Assembly (NCBI GenBank): GCA_002081555.1
Contig: MZNV01002218.1
Span: 1-23,292, forward strand
DNA: 23,292 bases
Source of the DNA: Protostelium mycophagum
Taxonomy: Eukaryota > Evosea > Variosea > Protosteliida > Protosteliaceae
Direction: 5' to 3'
Part shown: piece by piece, positions 10,501 to 23,292 of the stretch
How positions within the stretch are numbered: the stretch's first letter is position 1
Layout of the letters: the number at the start of each line of letters is the position of its first letter
Made by a program: the position numbers and the translations under genes
Notes under the pieces: generated by a model
The model's input: the letters and a program-made list of their open reading frames with translations, nothing else
Database searches by the model: none
Told to the model about the DNA's origin: nothing

Positions 10501-10681
10501 ACTGACTTCAGGGTTCAACTATTTACCGTTAACCCTAACGTCTAATCAAATGTTGGCTGCCTACATCTTTGAACTGTATGGCTCCAAGACGTCCAAGTTG
10601 ATCAACTGTGTCATGTGCTGCCTCTATTTGGACATATAATTGCACCAATTGCATTGGCTCTGAGCGAAAAAGCTCTCCCAT
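7593..10681 (-). CDS. ATP6V0A: V-type proton ATPase V0 subunit a, 11 exons
   Basis: The exons are 10681-10565, 10518-10270, 10226-10131, 10089-9877, 9838-9538, 9497-9277, 9232-9002, 8959-8840, 8727-8226, 8095-7934 and 7879-7593, giving about 832 residues, the usual length of the family. The N-terminus ([18 protein letters not shown]) is typical. The first half is the cytosolic domain that contacts the V1 stalks. The second half carries about eight membrane helices, with the MFGDLGHG and YPFGVDP signatures. The essential proton-translocation Arg is in [16 protein letters not shown] (about residue 728). The end is the conserved [18 protein letters not shown] segment. The protein works with the c-ring in endosome, lysosome, vacuole or contractile-vacuole membranes to pump protons. 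Nine introns are 38 to 54 nt or slightly shorter or longer; those after exons 8 and 9 are 112 and about 130 nt. The join after exon 9 is uncertain: donor GTATAC at 8225 was chosen, with GTTTCA further downstream as an alternative. Confidence 0.95.
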
Positions 10682-10746
10682 TATGCCTGATGTATATGGT
10701 TTATCGGCAGAGTGATTGTGAGGCCTTTGTCAAAAAACACGTTTTC

Positions 10747-11049
10747 TCATTCGATTGAGAACGGAAAATTTGTTCTCCTCGCATTTCTGAAGTTTGCCTT
10801 CAGAAGCTTCAGCTCGGCGTAAACCCAACCACAACACAGACAAAGACAACGCTCATCACGTGGCGAAGACATACACAATCTCGTCTTATAACGTGGCAAA
10901 GACATATACAATCTCGTCTTAGAAGACAGAATATGTAGTTCGGTGTTCGTCCGTCTCCTGATAACATTCACATAAATTCTTAAAAGCAGCCGAACGATCA
11001 AATCACGGTAATAACCGAGCAAAGAAGTCGCTTCTGGAATCTTCGTCAT
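10747..11049 (-). CDS. doubtful open frame, about 100 residues, with internal repeat
   Basis: The minus-strand frame from ATG (11047-11049) to TGA is open for about 100 codons. The product would be Arg- and Leu-rich and basic, with an N-terminal helical segment (SLLGYYRDLIVRLLLR) faintly like the first helix of LYR-motif mitochondrial proteins. The middle carries an 11-residue repeat in two copies (KTRLYMSLPRY / KTRLCMSSPRD), the translation of a 33-nt tandem duplication. The frame is also open upstream to 11262. No family is recognised, composition is unusual (several Cys, many Arg), and the frame could be a spurious reading of spacer between the helicase end and the V-ATPase promoter. It is listed because it would otherwise leave about 620 nt with nothing described. 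Confidence 0.22.
   Translation of the reverse strand: MTKIPEATSLLGYYRDLIVRLLLRIYVNVIRRRTNTELHILSSKTRLYMSLPRYKTRLCMSSPRDERCLCLCCGWVYAELKLLKANFRNARRTNFPFSIE
10858..10923. repeat. 33-nt tandem duplication, two copies
   Basis: Two adjacent 33-nt units, 10858-10890 and 10891-10923, both beginning ACGTGGC and containing TACAATCTCGTCTTA or a one-base variant, differ at only a few positions. The unit length is a multiple of three, so the duplication keeps the minus-strand frame open. Confidence 0.85.
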
Positions 11050-11304
11050 GTTTGTCTCTTTTGTTTCATCTTCTCTCGAGGAAATTCGCCCATGTCGGTC
11101 TGGATCATCTCTCCCCCAAAGTACTTCAAGTCTTCCTGCAGCTCCTGATGTCATCAGCCACATCGAAGATGCAAAGATTTTTGTACGGTGAATCGCATGA
11201 AACGTAGAAGAGGCATCTCTACTGCAAAACTTTGGTATCACCCAATGTTTTTGTGGCCGCACAGTGTGGTACCAAGTGTTTTTATTTTGGATTATAGAAG
11301 AGCT

Positions 11305-13869
<2,565 letters not shown>

Positions 13870-14004
13870 TTGATCCTGATCTGATTTCACTCCACCTGAT
13901 TCAGTTGTAGAACCAAGTTCAAATCCGATTCAGCAGCGCGGGAAAATTTGCCAGAGCAACAGCCACAGGCCGCTGATGTGATACAGCTCTAAGCAGTGAC
14001 AGAC
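13870..14004. promoter_or_regulatory. shared divergent promoter region, helicase and centriolin
   Basis: The helicase (minus) and centriolin-like (plus) start codons are separated by 135 bp, so both promoters and 5' leaders must lie here. I see no TATA box or other named element. The segment contains a GC-rich stretch near 13930-13980. Confidence 0.55.
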
Positions 14005-17000
14005 ATGGGCGATAACAATTTCGTCCTCTGGTTGAACGAAGACTTGATTAGAAGAGAGACGAAATGTGATAATCTAAAAGATGTCAAATCGTTCAATTTG
14101 CACTCTAAGAGAAACAGCGCACAGAAGGTCGATCTGTCTAAACTTATAGGTATTGATATTTTCAGGTCAAATTCATCGAAAAACTGGACTCTCTTGTGTC
14201 ACTGACCAGCCTCGATCTCAGCTTCAATCACATCACAAAAATCGAGAATCTTTCAAAACTCACACAGCTCACTGAACTCAATCTGTCAGACAACAGAATC
14301 ACTAAGATTGAAGGGCTAGAAACCCTGAAGAAACTGAGTAATTTGAACTTGAATAGCAATAAGATAGAACGGTTACTGTCTGCACAAACAATAGAGAAGA
14401 CCCAACAGCTACAGAATTTAAGAACGTTGAGGCTGGGGAAGAATCAGATCTCAACGGTGAGGCAAACGTGTACATTTTCAGCATTTTGAAGACTTCAGCT
14501 GTCAGAGATTAATTCTCTGTCATTATTGAAAAATCTGTCAAATTTGACATTAGAGGGTAATCCCGTGTGTTCCCTGCCTCAATACCGCTTATACGTGATA
14601 TTTCATCTCCCAGGCGTAGAGGTGATTTTGTTTCAACCTATCTCTATATGTACTGAGATAAACAGATATTAGACGGGGATGCTGTGAATTTGGACGATCG
14701 GCGACGCGCAAAGGACCGTTTCTCTCGGGGTGTGTATGCACACTCTCTGTAACACTCAAATATTGCAGAGGAGATCGATGAATTGACGAAGCAGCTGCAA
14801 GAGCTTCAGAGGAAGACGGCAGAAGAGAGATCACATCGTGGCAGTCACCAGGTAGAATTGAAGAAGGCACAGTCGCAAATCGCCGGTCTTGAGAAGCAAC
14901 TGAAATCTGCGATTCACGAAAAGTCTGTCGCGGAGGAAGAAGTCAAAGCCAAGACCGCACTGGTGAGACCGATCATTGTGTTACAAAATCCCCTCACCCT
15001 GTACAGTTGAATAAAAAATCCTCAGAGTTGGGAAAAATGACAGATGAATTGTTCACCATAAAACAAGAATACGAATGCTTCAAGATCGATATGGAGTTGA
15101 CGCCAAATACACCCAGAGCCGTTCCTGTGATCAAAGTATGAATGGGCATATTTCTGATTACTGATGATTGTAGAACTCGGATGAAGCCCCAAATAACGTG
15201 TTGAATGGTGTGATCTTACCATTAGCACCATCGGCGAAATCAATAGAGGAACGCAATGCCACAATTGAGAAGCTAGAACAAGATTTGTGTGAGTCATTCT
15301 TCACATTATCATTGTTTTTCATTATTGTTATTGTGGGTTCTTTCTGACCTGAGCAGTTGAGAGGACGGAACATACGAACGAGATTTTGGAATCCCTTAAG
15401 ACGATGAAATTACACCTCATAGAGCTGGAGAGGATGAGGGATGACGATTGTGCGGAGATCTTCTCTCACGAGAACAGGTGATTCAAAATATGTACACCTC
15501 AAAAATAAGCTGACGCAAAATCAGGCTCTCTGAAGTGTTGCAAGAGCTGCTAGATCTTGGTGCATCACTCGGCGATGATAAAGAAGAAGGTTCTGCTACT
15601 GAAGAAATACAAGTATTAGCGGTCTCGCAGAAGAAGAAGCAGATAGAGAGGTACATCTTGATGTCAATTGATAATATCCTGCTATTATTTGTACGCTTGG
15701 ACAGTGGGTGACCCTTGTGCAGGATGGATGTTCTCGCGGAGATAAACGATAAGATCGTAGATAGAGTGGAGCATCATACACGACAAATCGAGGATGAATT
15801 GCAGCAGATCACTCAAGAATCCACAAGGTGATTCTTGTAAAACTCACGGATGATTTCAGACGGGATATTCTGACACTGTTGTAGAGGGATGGCCGAGTCC
15901 ACCTCACGGCTGAACATGAGTCAAAACGACGTCACAGTGGGCGAACTCCAAGGTAATTCATTCCGAATGCTCCGCTGAAATGATCAGGAATTTTGGAGTA
16001 TTTGGAGAAAGAGACCATGCAGAAACAACACAACTTGGACAAAGTTCGTCAGGAGTTGGAACAATGTAAATCAGAGGCGAAGGAATGGGAAGAAGAGCTG
16101 ATGTCTATGATGAAATTGAACGAAATCAAGAAGAAGGCCTTTGAAGAACAACATGTCCCTTTTCAAGATCTTGGGGATGAGGACGGGGCAGTATCAGAGG
16201 TGAGATTCCGGAGCCAATTCTTTTGTTAAATTTCAAACTTTGATTACTTGCTGTTGGAGAATGAATATTGGCAACTCACTAGAAATATCCACAAAAATAT
16301 TGGGATGCTTTGTGATAAACCGGCAAGAACACATTCTGGCACGACTCTATTGACCGTCACAGATGACAAATAAACGAGATACCCAAATCAGTCTTATCGT
16401 AAGTCTTGAGAGATTATTGGTCGGGTTGCACGAGAAGTATTACAAACAACATGCCGCAATCGAAGAGATAGAAGAAGAGGTAGAGAGCAAGGAGGAGATT
16501 CTTCGGAAGAATGATATCATATCTCGCGACTTGTACGAAGAGCTTGACGCATTGAAGCAACAGAATGAACAAGTAGATATTTTTTATGTCGAAAAGCATA
16601 GTGACATTGTCAGGCGGAGGCACAAGAGAAAGAGAGAGTTGAAATTCTACGGGAGGCAATGGCCGTAGAAGAGTACCAAAAAAAGATAGTGGAGCTGGAA
16701 GAACGCATCGCGGAACGCTCAGAGGTGATGTGTGCATGACAGAGGATGTTCTGATGATTGTTCAGACCTTAAAGTCTCAGTCCAGGGTCATCAACGAGAT
16801 GACAAAGAGGGAGAGAGAAGATAGAGAAGCTCTAAACAAAGCGGAAGCTCTCATCGAAGAACTGCGACGACCTCCCATTTTGACAACCGAGGAGGATGTC
16901 AGTGTGACATTCGAGATGGTTTGATTGACTAGTGTCAGGAGACAGAAGAATTGAGAGAAAAATTATCACAGACCGAAGCAGAAGTGGAGACATTGAAAAA

Positions 17001-20000
17001 AAAACTACAAGAAGCCGAAAAGCAACAGGACTCACGGCAGGATGCGCAATTACGGTACGTATCACCGCCACATTCACACGCTAACGGTAACAGAGAATTA
17101 ATAATGTTGATTGGCCACGATTCAAAAATCAAAGTTGACATGGACGGAGCAATACAGCTGTTAAAATCCCGCTTAGAATTGATGGGTGCCACCTTCGATA
17201 AGATCTCATCCGATTTGCAAGTGCTGCGAACGGAAGGAGATCTGTCTGGTAGTTCTCTCATACAGATGAGCGAGTATTTAGAACAGATTTATGATCATCT
17301 CAACCAAGAGAAACTGGAAGCCGATACGAGAGGTGGAGTCATTATGTTCGGATTCAACTGACGCAACCAGTCTTGCAGGAGAACAGCCACTTGCTGTCGA
17401 GGAGAGAATTCATTGAGGCCAGTATAGAGGAGCTTTGTGCAGAGAAAAAGAGGCAGACCGGTTCGTTGGACGACATCAAGGCAGAATATGAGCACATTTC
17501 GGAGAAGTTGGAAGAATCGAAAGAGCAGATGCAGAACGTTGAAGACCAAACGAATACCATCTTACAGAAACAAGCGGCACATATCAAGGTGACAGAGATG
17601 CCATATTGACAACACTTGACACTCCCAGTCATACAAAGAGAAGAAGAGAAGGATGATGAAACATTTGGAGGAGACTGCAGCGAAATCACAAGCTGAGGCA
17701 GAGAACAAGCTGAACGAGATGCAAAAAAGATTGAAGTTAGCCTTGGAGGAATACCACAACCTTCTGCAGAAAGTTCAAGCGGCGAAGGCAGAGAAGAATC
17801 AAGCTGAAGTGAAGATGGAAGAAGGCAAGAAGAGATTGTTGGAGACCTCACAGAGCGTAGAGAGAGAGCAGGAGAAGATGTCAGAATCTATTGAGAGGAT
17901 GCGTAAGTGGTTCTTCACTACAATCAAAATTGTTTGTTTTTCAGCTCCGTTTCCAGGATCCAGCAGGATGAGTTGTTCTGAAAGATCAGAGACATATAAT
18001 TTTGCTATGATCTAAATTCTTGTAGGAGAACTGGAAACCAAATACAAGAAACAATTGCAAGAGCAGATGAACTTCATAAACGAAGAGCTCGTCAAATCCA
18101 AAAATCAAATCTCAACACTTAACAACCAGCGGGATGGCCTGGCGAAGACAATACAACAATTAAAGGATGAGTCAGCTGTGCTCACCTTGAAGAACCAACA
18201 TCTCCGGGAAGAGCTTGGCCACAATGAGAAAAATGGGAGCAAAAAAAAGCATGATGATGAAGAGATGGACAAGGTTTGCGTTGTACAGCCGTCTTTTCTG
18301 AGTTATCTAGGGACAACAACAGCGAGTTGATACTCTGCGCAAAGAGCTAGAACAAGAGCGACAACGTGCAGCTTCTTATATTCAAGAATCCAGAGCTCTC
18401 GTAGTTCAGATGATACAGCAAGTATGAAGGAATACTTTTGTTACATCCCTCTGATATACCAGGTCGCCCAAGTCCAGAGAGATCTTGGTGCATTGAAGGA
18501 GCGGCCTTTAGAGCCCGAAGACGACGCCTTGCTTTTCGCAGGCTCTATGGTTCGCATAAATCAGATCGAACGCAGAATGAAAGCACTTTATGAACAAGTG
18601 CGAGGACCAGAGGCACGAGAAACTCCAGCAATGGGCGCAGTGGGAGAAGAAGAGAGATCGACTTACACAACAGAGAGGCAACAATTGATAGATCGCATCG
18701 CGCATCTTTCAGCTCAGAAGAGGATGTTGAGTGCTGAGGTAATTACACAATCACTCGTATTTGGTGTGAATATTTTTTAGATAGCAGAGTTCGGTGCGTT
18801 GATTGAGCAGGCAAAGAAGTGCCGCGAGATTCACGGAAAGCATAAAGACCTCACTGTCAATACAAAGGAGGAATGGGATGCCGCCGAAGCGCAACTGCTC
18901 AAGTTGAAACATGAGAACCAGAAATTGTCACAGTCGATCTCCCAGCACAAATCACAGAGTACATTTTAATTTTTTTTCACTGTCAGAGATTGAAATTGTA
19001 CAGCAACCCCACAGTCTTCCGACCATCTACAACAGTTAATTGAACTTAAGCAGAAGATACAAACTGCCGCAAAGTCTCATGCCTCTGACCTCCAAAACCT
19101 GCAAAAGGTTTATCTCGCCAAAGAGGAGAGACTCAGTCGTCGACTAGCGAGGACAATGCAAGAGATTCTAGATAGAGACCAAGAACATAATATGGAAGTG
19201 AGATTGCTCGTGGAGCAAGTGAAAATTGCCAAGCAAGCCGCGGCCGGAGATACGAAATTTGCTCTACAAATTCAGGAGCTGTTGCAAATTTTCCAAAAGT
19301 GAATAATTTATTTTCGGTTGCTCGAGATTGACTTTGTAGAATCCATAATGAATTGAGCGGAAAGATCGAAGACCTGAGAATGGCAAGGCAGGATTTCAAC
19401 ACTGTGGCGGACTTACAATCTATGGTCAAAGAGAAGGATGCCCAGACGCGATTTTTGATTGAGCAGGTAAGTACATTCATCCTTTGCTATAAAGTAGATG
19501 ATGATCGAATCAACTGGACTGAGAATTACTAGGTCAAAAGTTTGAAGGAGACACGACAGATTGATAAGATACAATCTGTCGATAGAGCCAGAGAATTTTC
19601 TCAGAATCGGCATGAAGCCTGGCCGGTTTCTCCGGTGACTCCAGGTCAAACCAGCCCAGACCCGGGGGTCACACTCAATCATCAATTGAGACATCTCAAT
19701 GATGTCATACATTCAAAAGGAAACAGCAAACCCGAGATGTTCAACAGCCCATCACCAACTCAGCCTAAGATGTGAGCTACTTTATAGAGAGCTATATTGA
19801 CTCGTTCAGATCCAGGAATTTGGAGTCTGCGGAGGGTAGGAAGAAGGAAAGGCAGATGGATGTTTTGGCTTCACAACTGGTACAATCTCAAAATTCATTA
19901 GAGGACCTTCGCAAACAAGTAAAATTGTGTACATTCATCACATCAAACTAATCAAAACAGATGGAAGAACGCGACAAACAGTTCCAGATGTTGCGCGATC

Positions 20001-20226
20001 AGTTGGATGTTTCTAAACACAAAGAAGGAGATTTTCATGATCTCTCAGGAAGAGAAGGTTCAAGATCAAAATTGGCGGAGAGAGCGAAGAATTATCTTGA
20101 TATTTCCGCGAGAAATTCTTCAGGTGAAATAAAAATATTCTTTGAGTAATTAACATCATCGTAGATATCGAGAGCCCTGCGAAGAAGATGAACAGAAGCG
20201 GGAGACACGGCAACTTGCTGTGGTAA
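14005..20226 (+). CDS. CNTRL: centriolin-like LRR and coiled-coil protein, 30 exons
   Basis: Thirty exons can be joined with consistent phase, from ATG at 14005 to TAA at 20226, about 1601 residues. The exon starts are 14005, 14166, 14499, 14666, 14769, 15028, 15174, 15357, 15525, 15723, 15885, 15988, 16260, 16411, 16614, 16766, 16939, 17094, 17371, 17629, 18026, 18311, 18463, 18781, 19004, 19340, 19533, 19810, 19961 and 20165. Introns are mostly 35 to 50 nt; that at 17903-18025 is 123 nt. Residues about 45-190 form SDS22-type leucine-rich repeats (SLDLSFNHITKIENL, ELNLSDNRITKIEGL) closed by an LRR cap. The cap, with QYRLYVIFHLPGV and the following DDRRRAKDRFSREE, matches the equivalent part of animal centriolin as I remember it. 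The rest is almost continuous coiled coil with a Pro-rich break near the C-terminal fifth. Centriolin sits on the subdistal appendages of the mother centriole and at the midbody, suggesting this cell has centrioles or basal bodies. Confidence 0.85.
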
Positions 20227-20324
20227 ATATTTATTTGATCACCAGAAATAAAAAGAATGTATTCACGTTTTGGGTGTGTACATTGTCGAGAAGAATGATA
20301 TCGCTTTCAGTTCGATGCGTTTAT

Positions 20325-21737
20325 TTATATGGAAGCGTATCCAGCGTTAGGGTTGGTTGTAGCGTAGTACTCGACGGGAAGAGCCATTTTGTTGGAGTAG
20401 AGAGTGCGGATACGGTAGACCTTGCACAGAACCAACCAGAAGATGACCATAATGAATTCGGCGATGGCCCATACAATAGCGTAGATGCTCGCTCTGTCCA
20501 ACCCGTTTGTGTTGCATCCCTCTTTGCGAGAGGAGTCAACGATGAGGTACTCGTAGAAGATTCCTTGGAAGAACAGAGTTCCAGCCAACATCATGGCAGA
20601 CTTCAAAAGAAGAGGGAACCATCTAAAAAAATTAGTTTTCTGGATCACATCTACAACGGAAAAACTCACTCTCTGTCGGAAAGCTTTCTGTACACGAGGG
20701 CACCAACCAAAGCTTGGCAAGCACCGATACCGATGGTGAAAGAACCGATGGAGATGAGAAGACCGGGAAGTACCTTGCTGCATCCTTCGTTGCGGAATGC
20801 AAGAGGCAAAGCCAATAGTCCTAAGATGATCTGTACTACTGCAGAGAGGGCGTGCAACATGACTGTAATTGAGTGAGACTTGTTTACGACACGTAGAGTG
20901 GGGATACTTACCAACTTGGTTACGTCTTTTGGAGTTGAGGAAGCCATTAGAGAGAAGGCTCTGTGTCTCGTTGAATCTCAATTCGGGCTTAGCACCGACG
21001 AGAGAGCCATGGTACTTGGAGTGTCTGTAGTCGGGGTCGAGGTCGTTTCTGAGGCCGAGCTTGGCGGCAAAGCGGGTGGCCATGAGCTTCTCCAAGAGCC
21101 ATCTCTGGAATACGAAGCGGAAGAAGAGCCAAACGAGAGTACCCCAGATGGCTCCGGCGCCCATACCAACACCGATTTGTGTCCAGGTGTGGTCCTTCAC
21201 GACATTACGGGCGGGTCCGTTCAGAACGAAGACGGCGGTGTAGATGAGGCAAAGGGTGACTCTGCGGAAGACGGAAGCGCGGTAGTTGAAGGCCTCTTGC
21301 AAGAAGATGAAAGCCCAGACACCCATGGCATTGACAGAGTGTCTGTGCAAGTCAAACAATGTCGAGATAGGTGACAGATAACGTACCCTGAGGGGAAACC
21401 ATCGGTGTCAGTAAGACAGCTCTCAGCAGGTCGTGCTTCCTCCTTCATGGGCTTAAGAATGAATTGATTAACGGCAGAGGCGAGACATCCAAGAGAGAAT
21501 AAGATGATGAATTGAAGTCTTCTGGTGAAGACTGCGAAGATCAGAATCGATCACAAAAAGAATAGGGCACAAATGAAAAGGCTTACCGAAAACAAAGAAG
21601 AAGAAAACCATGAGTGCGACAGGGAGCATAGACCAGAAAACTCCCATGGCTTGTACGAAGTCCATGTTGTTAGGAACAGTGAGATGAAGGAGCTCGGGGA
21701 AACCGACTCCTCTTGGGCAGGGATTTGGTGTATTCAT
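20325..21737 (-). CDS. dolichyldiphosphatase-like PAP2 phosphatase with added 4-helix domain
   Basis: The exons are 21737-21587, 21531-21387, 21342-20912, 20862-20670 and 20622-20325, with introns of 55, 44, 49 and 47 nt, about 405 residues. The N-terminal 215 residues are a PAP2-type phosphatase in the membrane. They carry KPMKEEARP (residues 77-85), PSGHS (97-101), split by an intron inside the Gly codon, and ARNVVKDHTWTQ with Arg144 and His150. The HTWxQ form, rather than the HxxxD of many PAP2 enzymes, matches dolichyldiphosphatase (DOLPP1/CAX4), which removes a phosphate from dolichyl diphosphate in the ER lumen after protein glycosylation. From about residue 245 the chain continues through four more strong membrane helices, with a Cys in each of two loops, ending in a Tyr/Asn-rich tail. 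DOLPP1 itself normally stops at about 240 residues, so the second half is an addition. A wider lipid-phosphatase substrate range is possible. The gene converges on the centriolin gene, with 98 bp between stop codons. Confidence 0.8.
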
Positions 21738-22368
21738 TTTTGATGATCGTGCGTGAAGTCGTAAAGTATAGAGGCAAAGCGGTGTGCTAAGCTCGCGGTT
21801 CGTGCGAGAATGAAGGCCCAACGACCGACAACTTGTTCTCTGTGTATTCTATTGATTAGAAATCTCGTGTAGAACCCGTTTTGAAATGTCAAATGAAAAG
21901 TGTGACAGATATGAAGTAGCAGCTGAAATCTCCAGGCTCAAAGTCGGAAAAGGGAATTGTTCCTCATCGATTCGTCATGAACATCTCATTATGAAGAAGC
22001 CAGGTCCTAAACCGTTTTATGCAAGAGGATATCTTTGCTGGCCAGGCCCGTATGAAGAGTACAAGAATATGATCACCATCACGAAAGATATTGCAAGACC
22101 GGGACCTCATGACTCGCCATCCAAACCTTGAAGTCGGGGCATAAATTTTTCCATTGTACATAAACTTGGCTCTTTAAACATCTTGACCCTCATGTGACTG
22201 GTACCAGAAGAGGGTTTGAAATCCCCACGGTGGTTACGGTCACTGTGGTGAGATTTCGGTGTAGATTCAGCCTCCCCGACAATATCTCTGGCAGTTGTCC
22301 CAAGCCCCGAAACCAAGAAAACCGTTGAAAGACATGAACGAATCACACGATCACAAGCACGAAGCCAC
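21738..22368. other. spacer with unassigned open frames
   Basis: The promoter of the PAP2 gene (minus) and of the channel gene (plus) must lie here. A plus-strand frame 21886-22131 (ATG, 81 codons, Pro/Gly-rich centre with KPGPKPFYARGYLCWPGP) and minus-strand frames 21964-22161 and 22107-22370 overlap one another. None has a recognised domain or a good set of splice sites. The Pro/Tyr-rich plus-strand frame is the best of them, but I would not call a gene on it alone. Confidence 0.4.
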
Positions 22369-23292
22369 ATGGTTTATGTCGCCATATTTGGGGATGGACA
22401 GAATCCTGTCACTCTCATTTATTATCTGTTGGCCTGTTATGGGGCTCAGATCATCATTCCGCTGTTGTATGATGGGCTAAGATGGATTCTTCGACGAATG
22501 TGAGCATATAATTCGTCTATACCAACACTAGAGTTAATGATGATCAAGCTTTCGAAATACGATATGGTCACATCGTGGGGTTATTCTCTATGGTAAAATC
22601 TTCTCGAATTATAGACCAGCTCCTCACATCGCTGTGGTAAGTTGTTGAAGAGATTACATTAAACGTACTAATACTTGCAGCAAACCTTAGACTTATTTCT
22701 CAGCGTTCTATCTTGTGGCATTTTCATATATATGACTGTTGCTGTCAGTAACATATCACCAAAACAAGGCGATCCCAATTACAATGTTCAAGATTTCGTT
22801 GGCATTTTTCAACAACCTTGGATTCTATGGATCGAATTCGCAGTTTCCATCATCTACCTCTTTCATCTCTGGGTCTTACTTCTTACTGTCCAGAGATCGT
22901 GAGTCTCCCCTCTGTACATTTCAAATGACCATCCCCAGGCAGCGCTTCTTCAACTTTGAATTTTTTATAGACATCTCCACCTGCTTTGTGGGCATCGTCG
23001 CCCCATTCATCAATTTCTATTACTATGGAGTGATCTATCTCAGAGCTGCGAGGTTCTATTACCTCTTTGATTTCTACAGACCATTCATCGCCAAGTGGTG
23101 CACCGCTTTATTCTTGCAGATCGTGTCAACAGGTATCTTCATCTTGGCACTCATTTTCATCACTGCGGGGTTCATGTTTGTGATCGAGGTGAGTTGTAAC
23201 CGACACAAATGGTATAAATGTAGATTAAATATCATCAGAATAATACCATAGTGAATCAATCTGATTTCAACACACTTCTAGACACTGTGTAC
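22369..23292 (+). CDS. Slo/BK-like cation channel, N-terminal part (partial)
   Basis: The gene runs off the right end. Firm exons are 22369-22499, 22681-22898, 22939-23188 and 23282 onwards. Between the first two, either an exon 22532-22592 or a 22-nt exon 22615-22636 restores phase, but not both. The first exon encodes an N-terminal hydrophobic helix (LIYYLLACYGAQIIIPLLYD) in the position of S0. S1 (LDLFLSVLSCGIFIYMTV), S2, and S3 with EFFIDISTCFVGIVAPFI follow, then an S4-like helix with two Arg (YLRAARFYYLF) and S5. The extra S0 helix and the short LRAxR S4 are as in Slo (calcium-activated potassium) channels; the pore and RCK domains would lie beyond the window. The S4 charge is low, so a cyclic-nucleotide or other six-helix channel remains possible. 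The start at 22369 is the first ATG in a frame that is also open upstream to about 22250. Confidence 0.6.

Noticed and set aside
13870-13890. N-terminal extension of the helicase beginning at 13890
   Set aside because: The codon is GTG; the first ATG is at 13869.
17941-18015. Possible extra exon in the 123-nt centriolin intron
   Set aside because: The flanking exons join in phase into a continuous heptad coiled coil without it.
20220-20876. Plus-strand open frame of 218 codons
   Set aside because: It is the antisense shadow of the PAP2 gene's last exons. It has no domain, while the minus strand encodes conserved membrane helices with phase-consistent introns.
20880-21374. Plus-strand open frame of 164 codons rich in Glu and Gly
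   Set aside because: It is antisense to the PAP2 exon carrying the catalytic motifs; the long frame is a codon-usage effect.

Overview
This is a gene-dense stretch of nuclear DNA from a unicellular eukaryote. Almost every gene is broken up by very short GT-AG introns. I could place about 70, most of them 34 to 50 nt long, often one every 100 to 200 nt of coding sequence. UTRs and gaps are short, the genetic code is standard (TAA, TAG and TGA all end genes), and I see no mobile elements. The gene content is a centriolin-type centrosome protein, a SMIM30-like microprotein, an ankyrin-SAM-TKL kinase, a V-ATPase subunit a and a Slo-like channel. That points to a protist of the Amorphea side (amoebozoan, or an early relative of animals and fungi). 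The exact lineage is inference and I cannot settle it.

Layout. 1-246 (+) is the 3' end of a membrane-protein gene, followed by about 550 nt in which I see no gene. 802-2094 (-) is a multi-pass membrane protein of unknown family, which starts only 6 bp from a small two-exon gene on the other strand (2101-2343, +). 2523-2699 (-) encodes a 58-residue SMIM30-like microprotein. 2942-5514 (-) is an ankyrin-SAM-tyrosine-kinase-like kinase. 5709-6290 (-) is a small protein with one membrane helix and a helical tail. 6456-7486 (-) is an all-helical protein of unknown function. 7593-10681 (-) is V-ATPase V0 subunit a. 10747-11049 (-) is a doubtful open frame with a 33-nt tandem duplication. 11305-13869 (-) is a DDX59-like DEAD-box helicase. 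14005-20226 (+) is a 30-exon centriolin-like gene. 20325-21737 (-) is a dolichyldiphosphatase-like PAP2 phosphatase joined to an extra four-helix membrane domain. 22369 to the window end (+) is the voltage-sensor half of a Slo/BK-like cation channel.

The most striking find is a complete-looking 5S rRNA gene (12287-12404, -). It lies inside an intron of the helicase gene, on the same strand, with a paired closing stem, recognisable internal promoter boxes and a TTTT terminator. Others worth following are the PAP2 plus four-helix fusion, the SMIM30-like microprotein, the almost overlapping divergent start codons near 2.1 kb, and two introns in the helicase that are multiples of three without stops and so look like coding insertions.

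The genes do not form one pathway. Several act in the secretory and endolysosomal membrane system (V-ATPase, SMIM30-like, dolichol-type phosphatase). Exon boundaries were worked out by hand from reading frame, splice dinucleotides and protein similarity recalled from memory. They are consistent in phase, but no transcript data were available.
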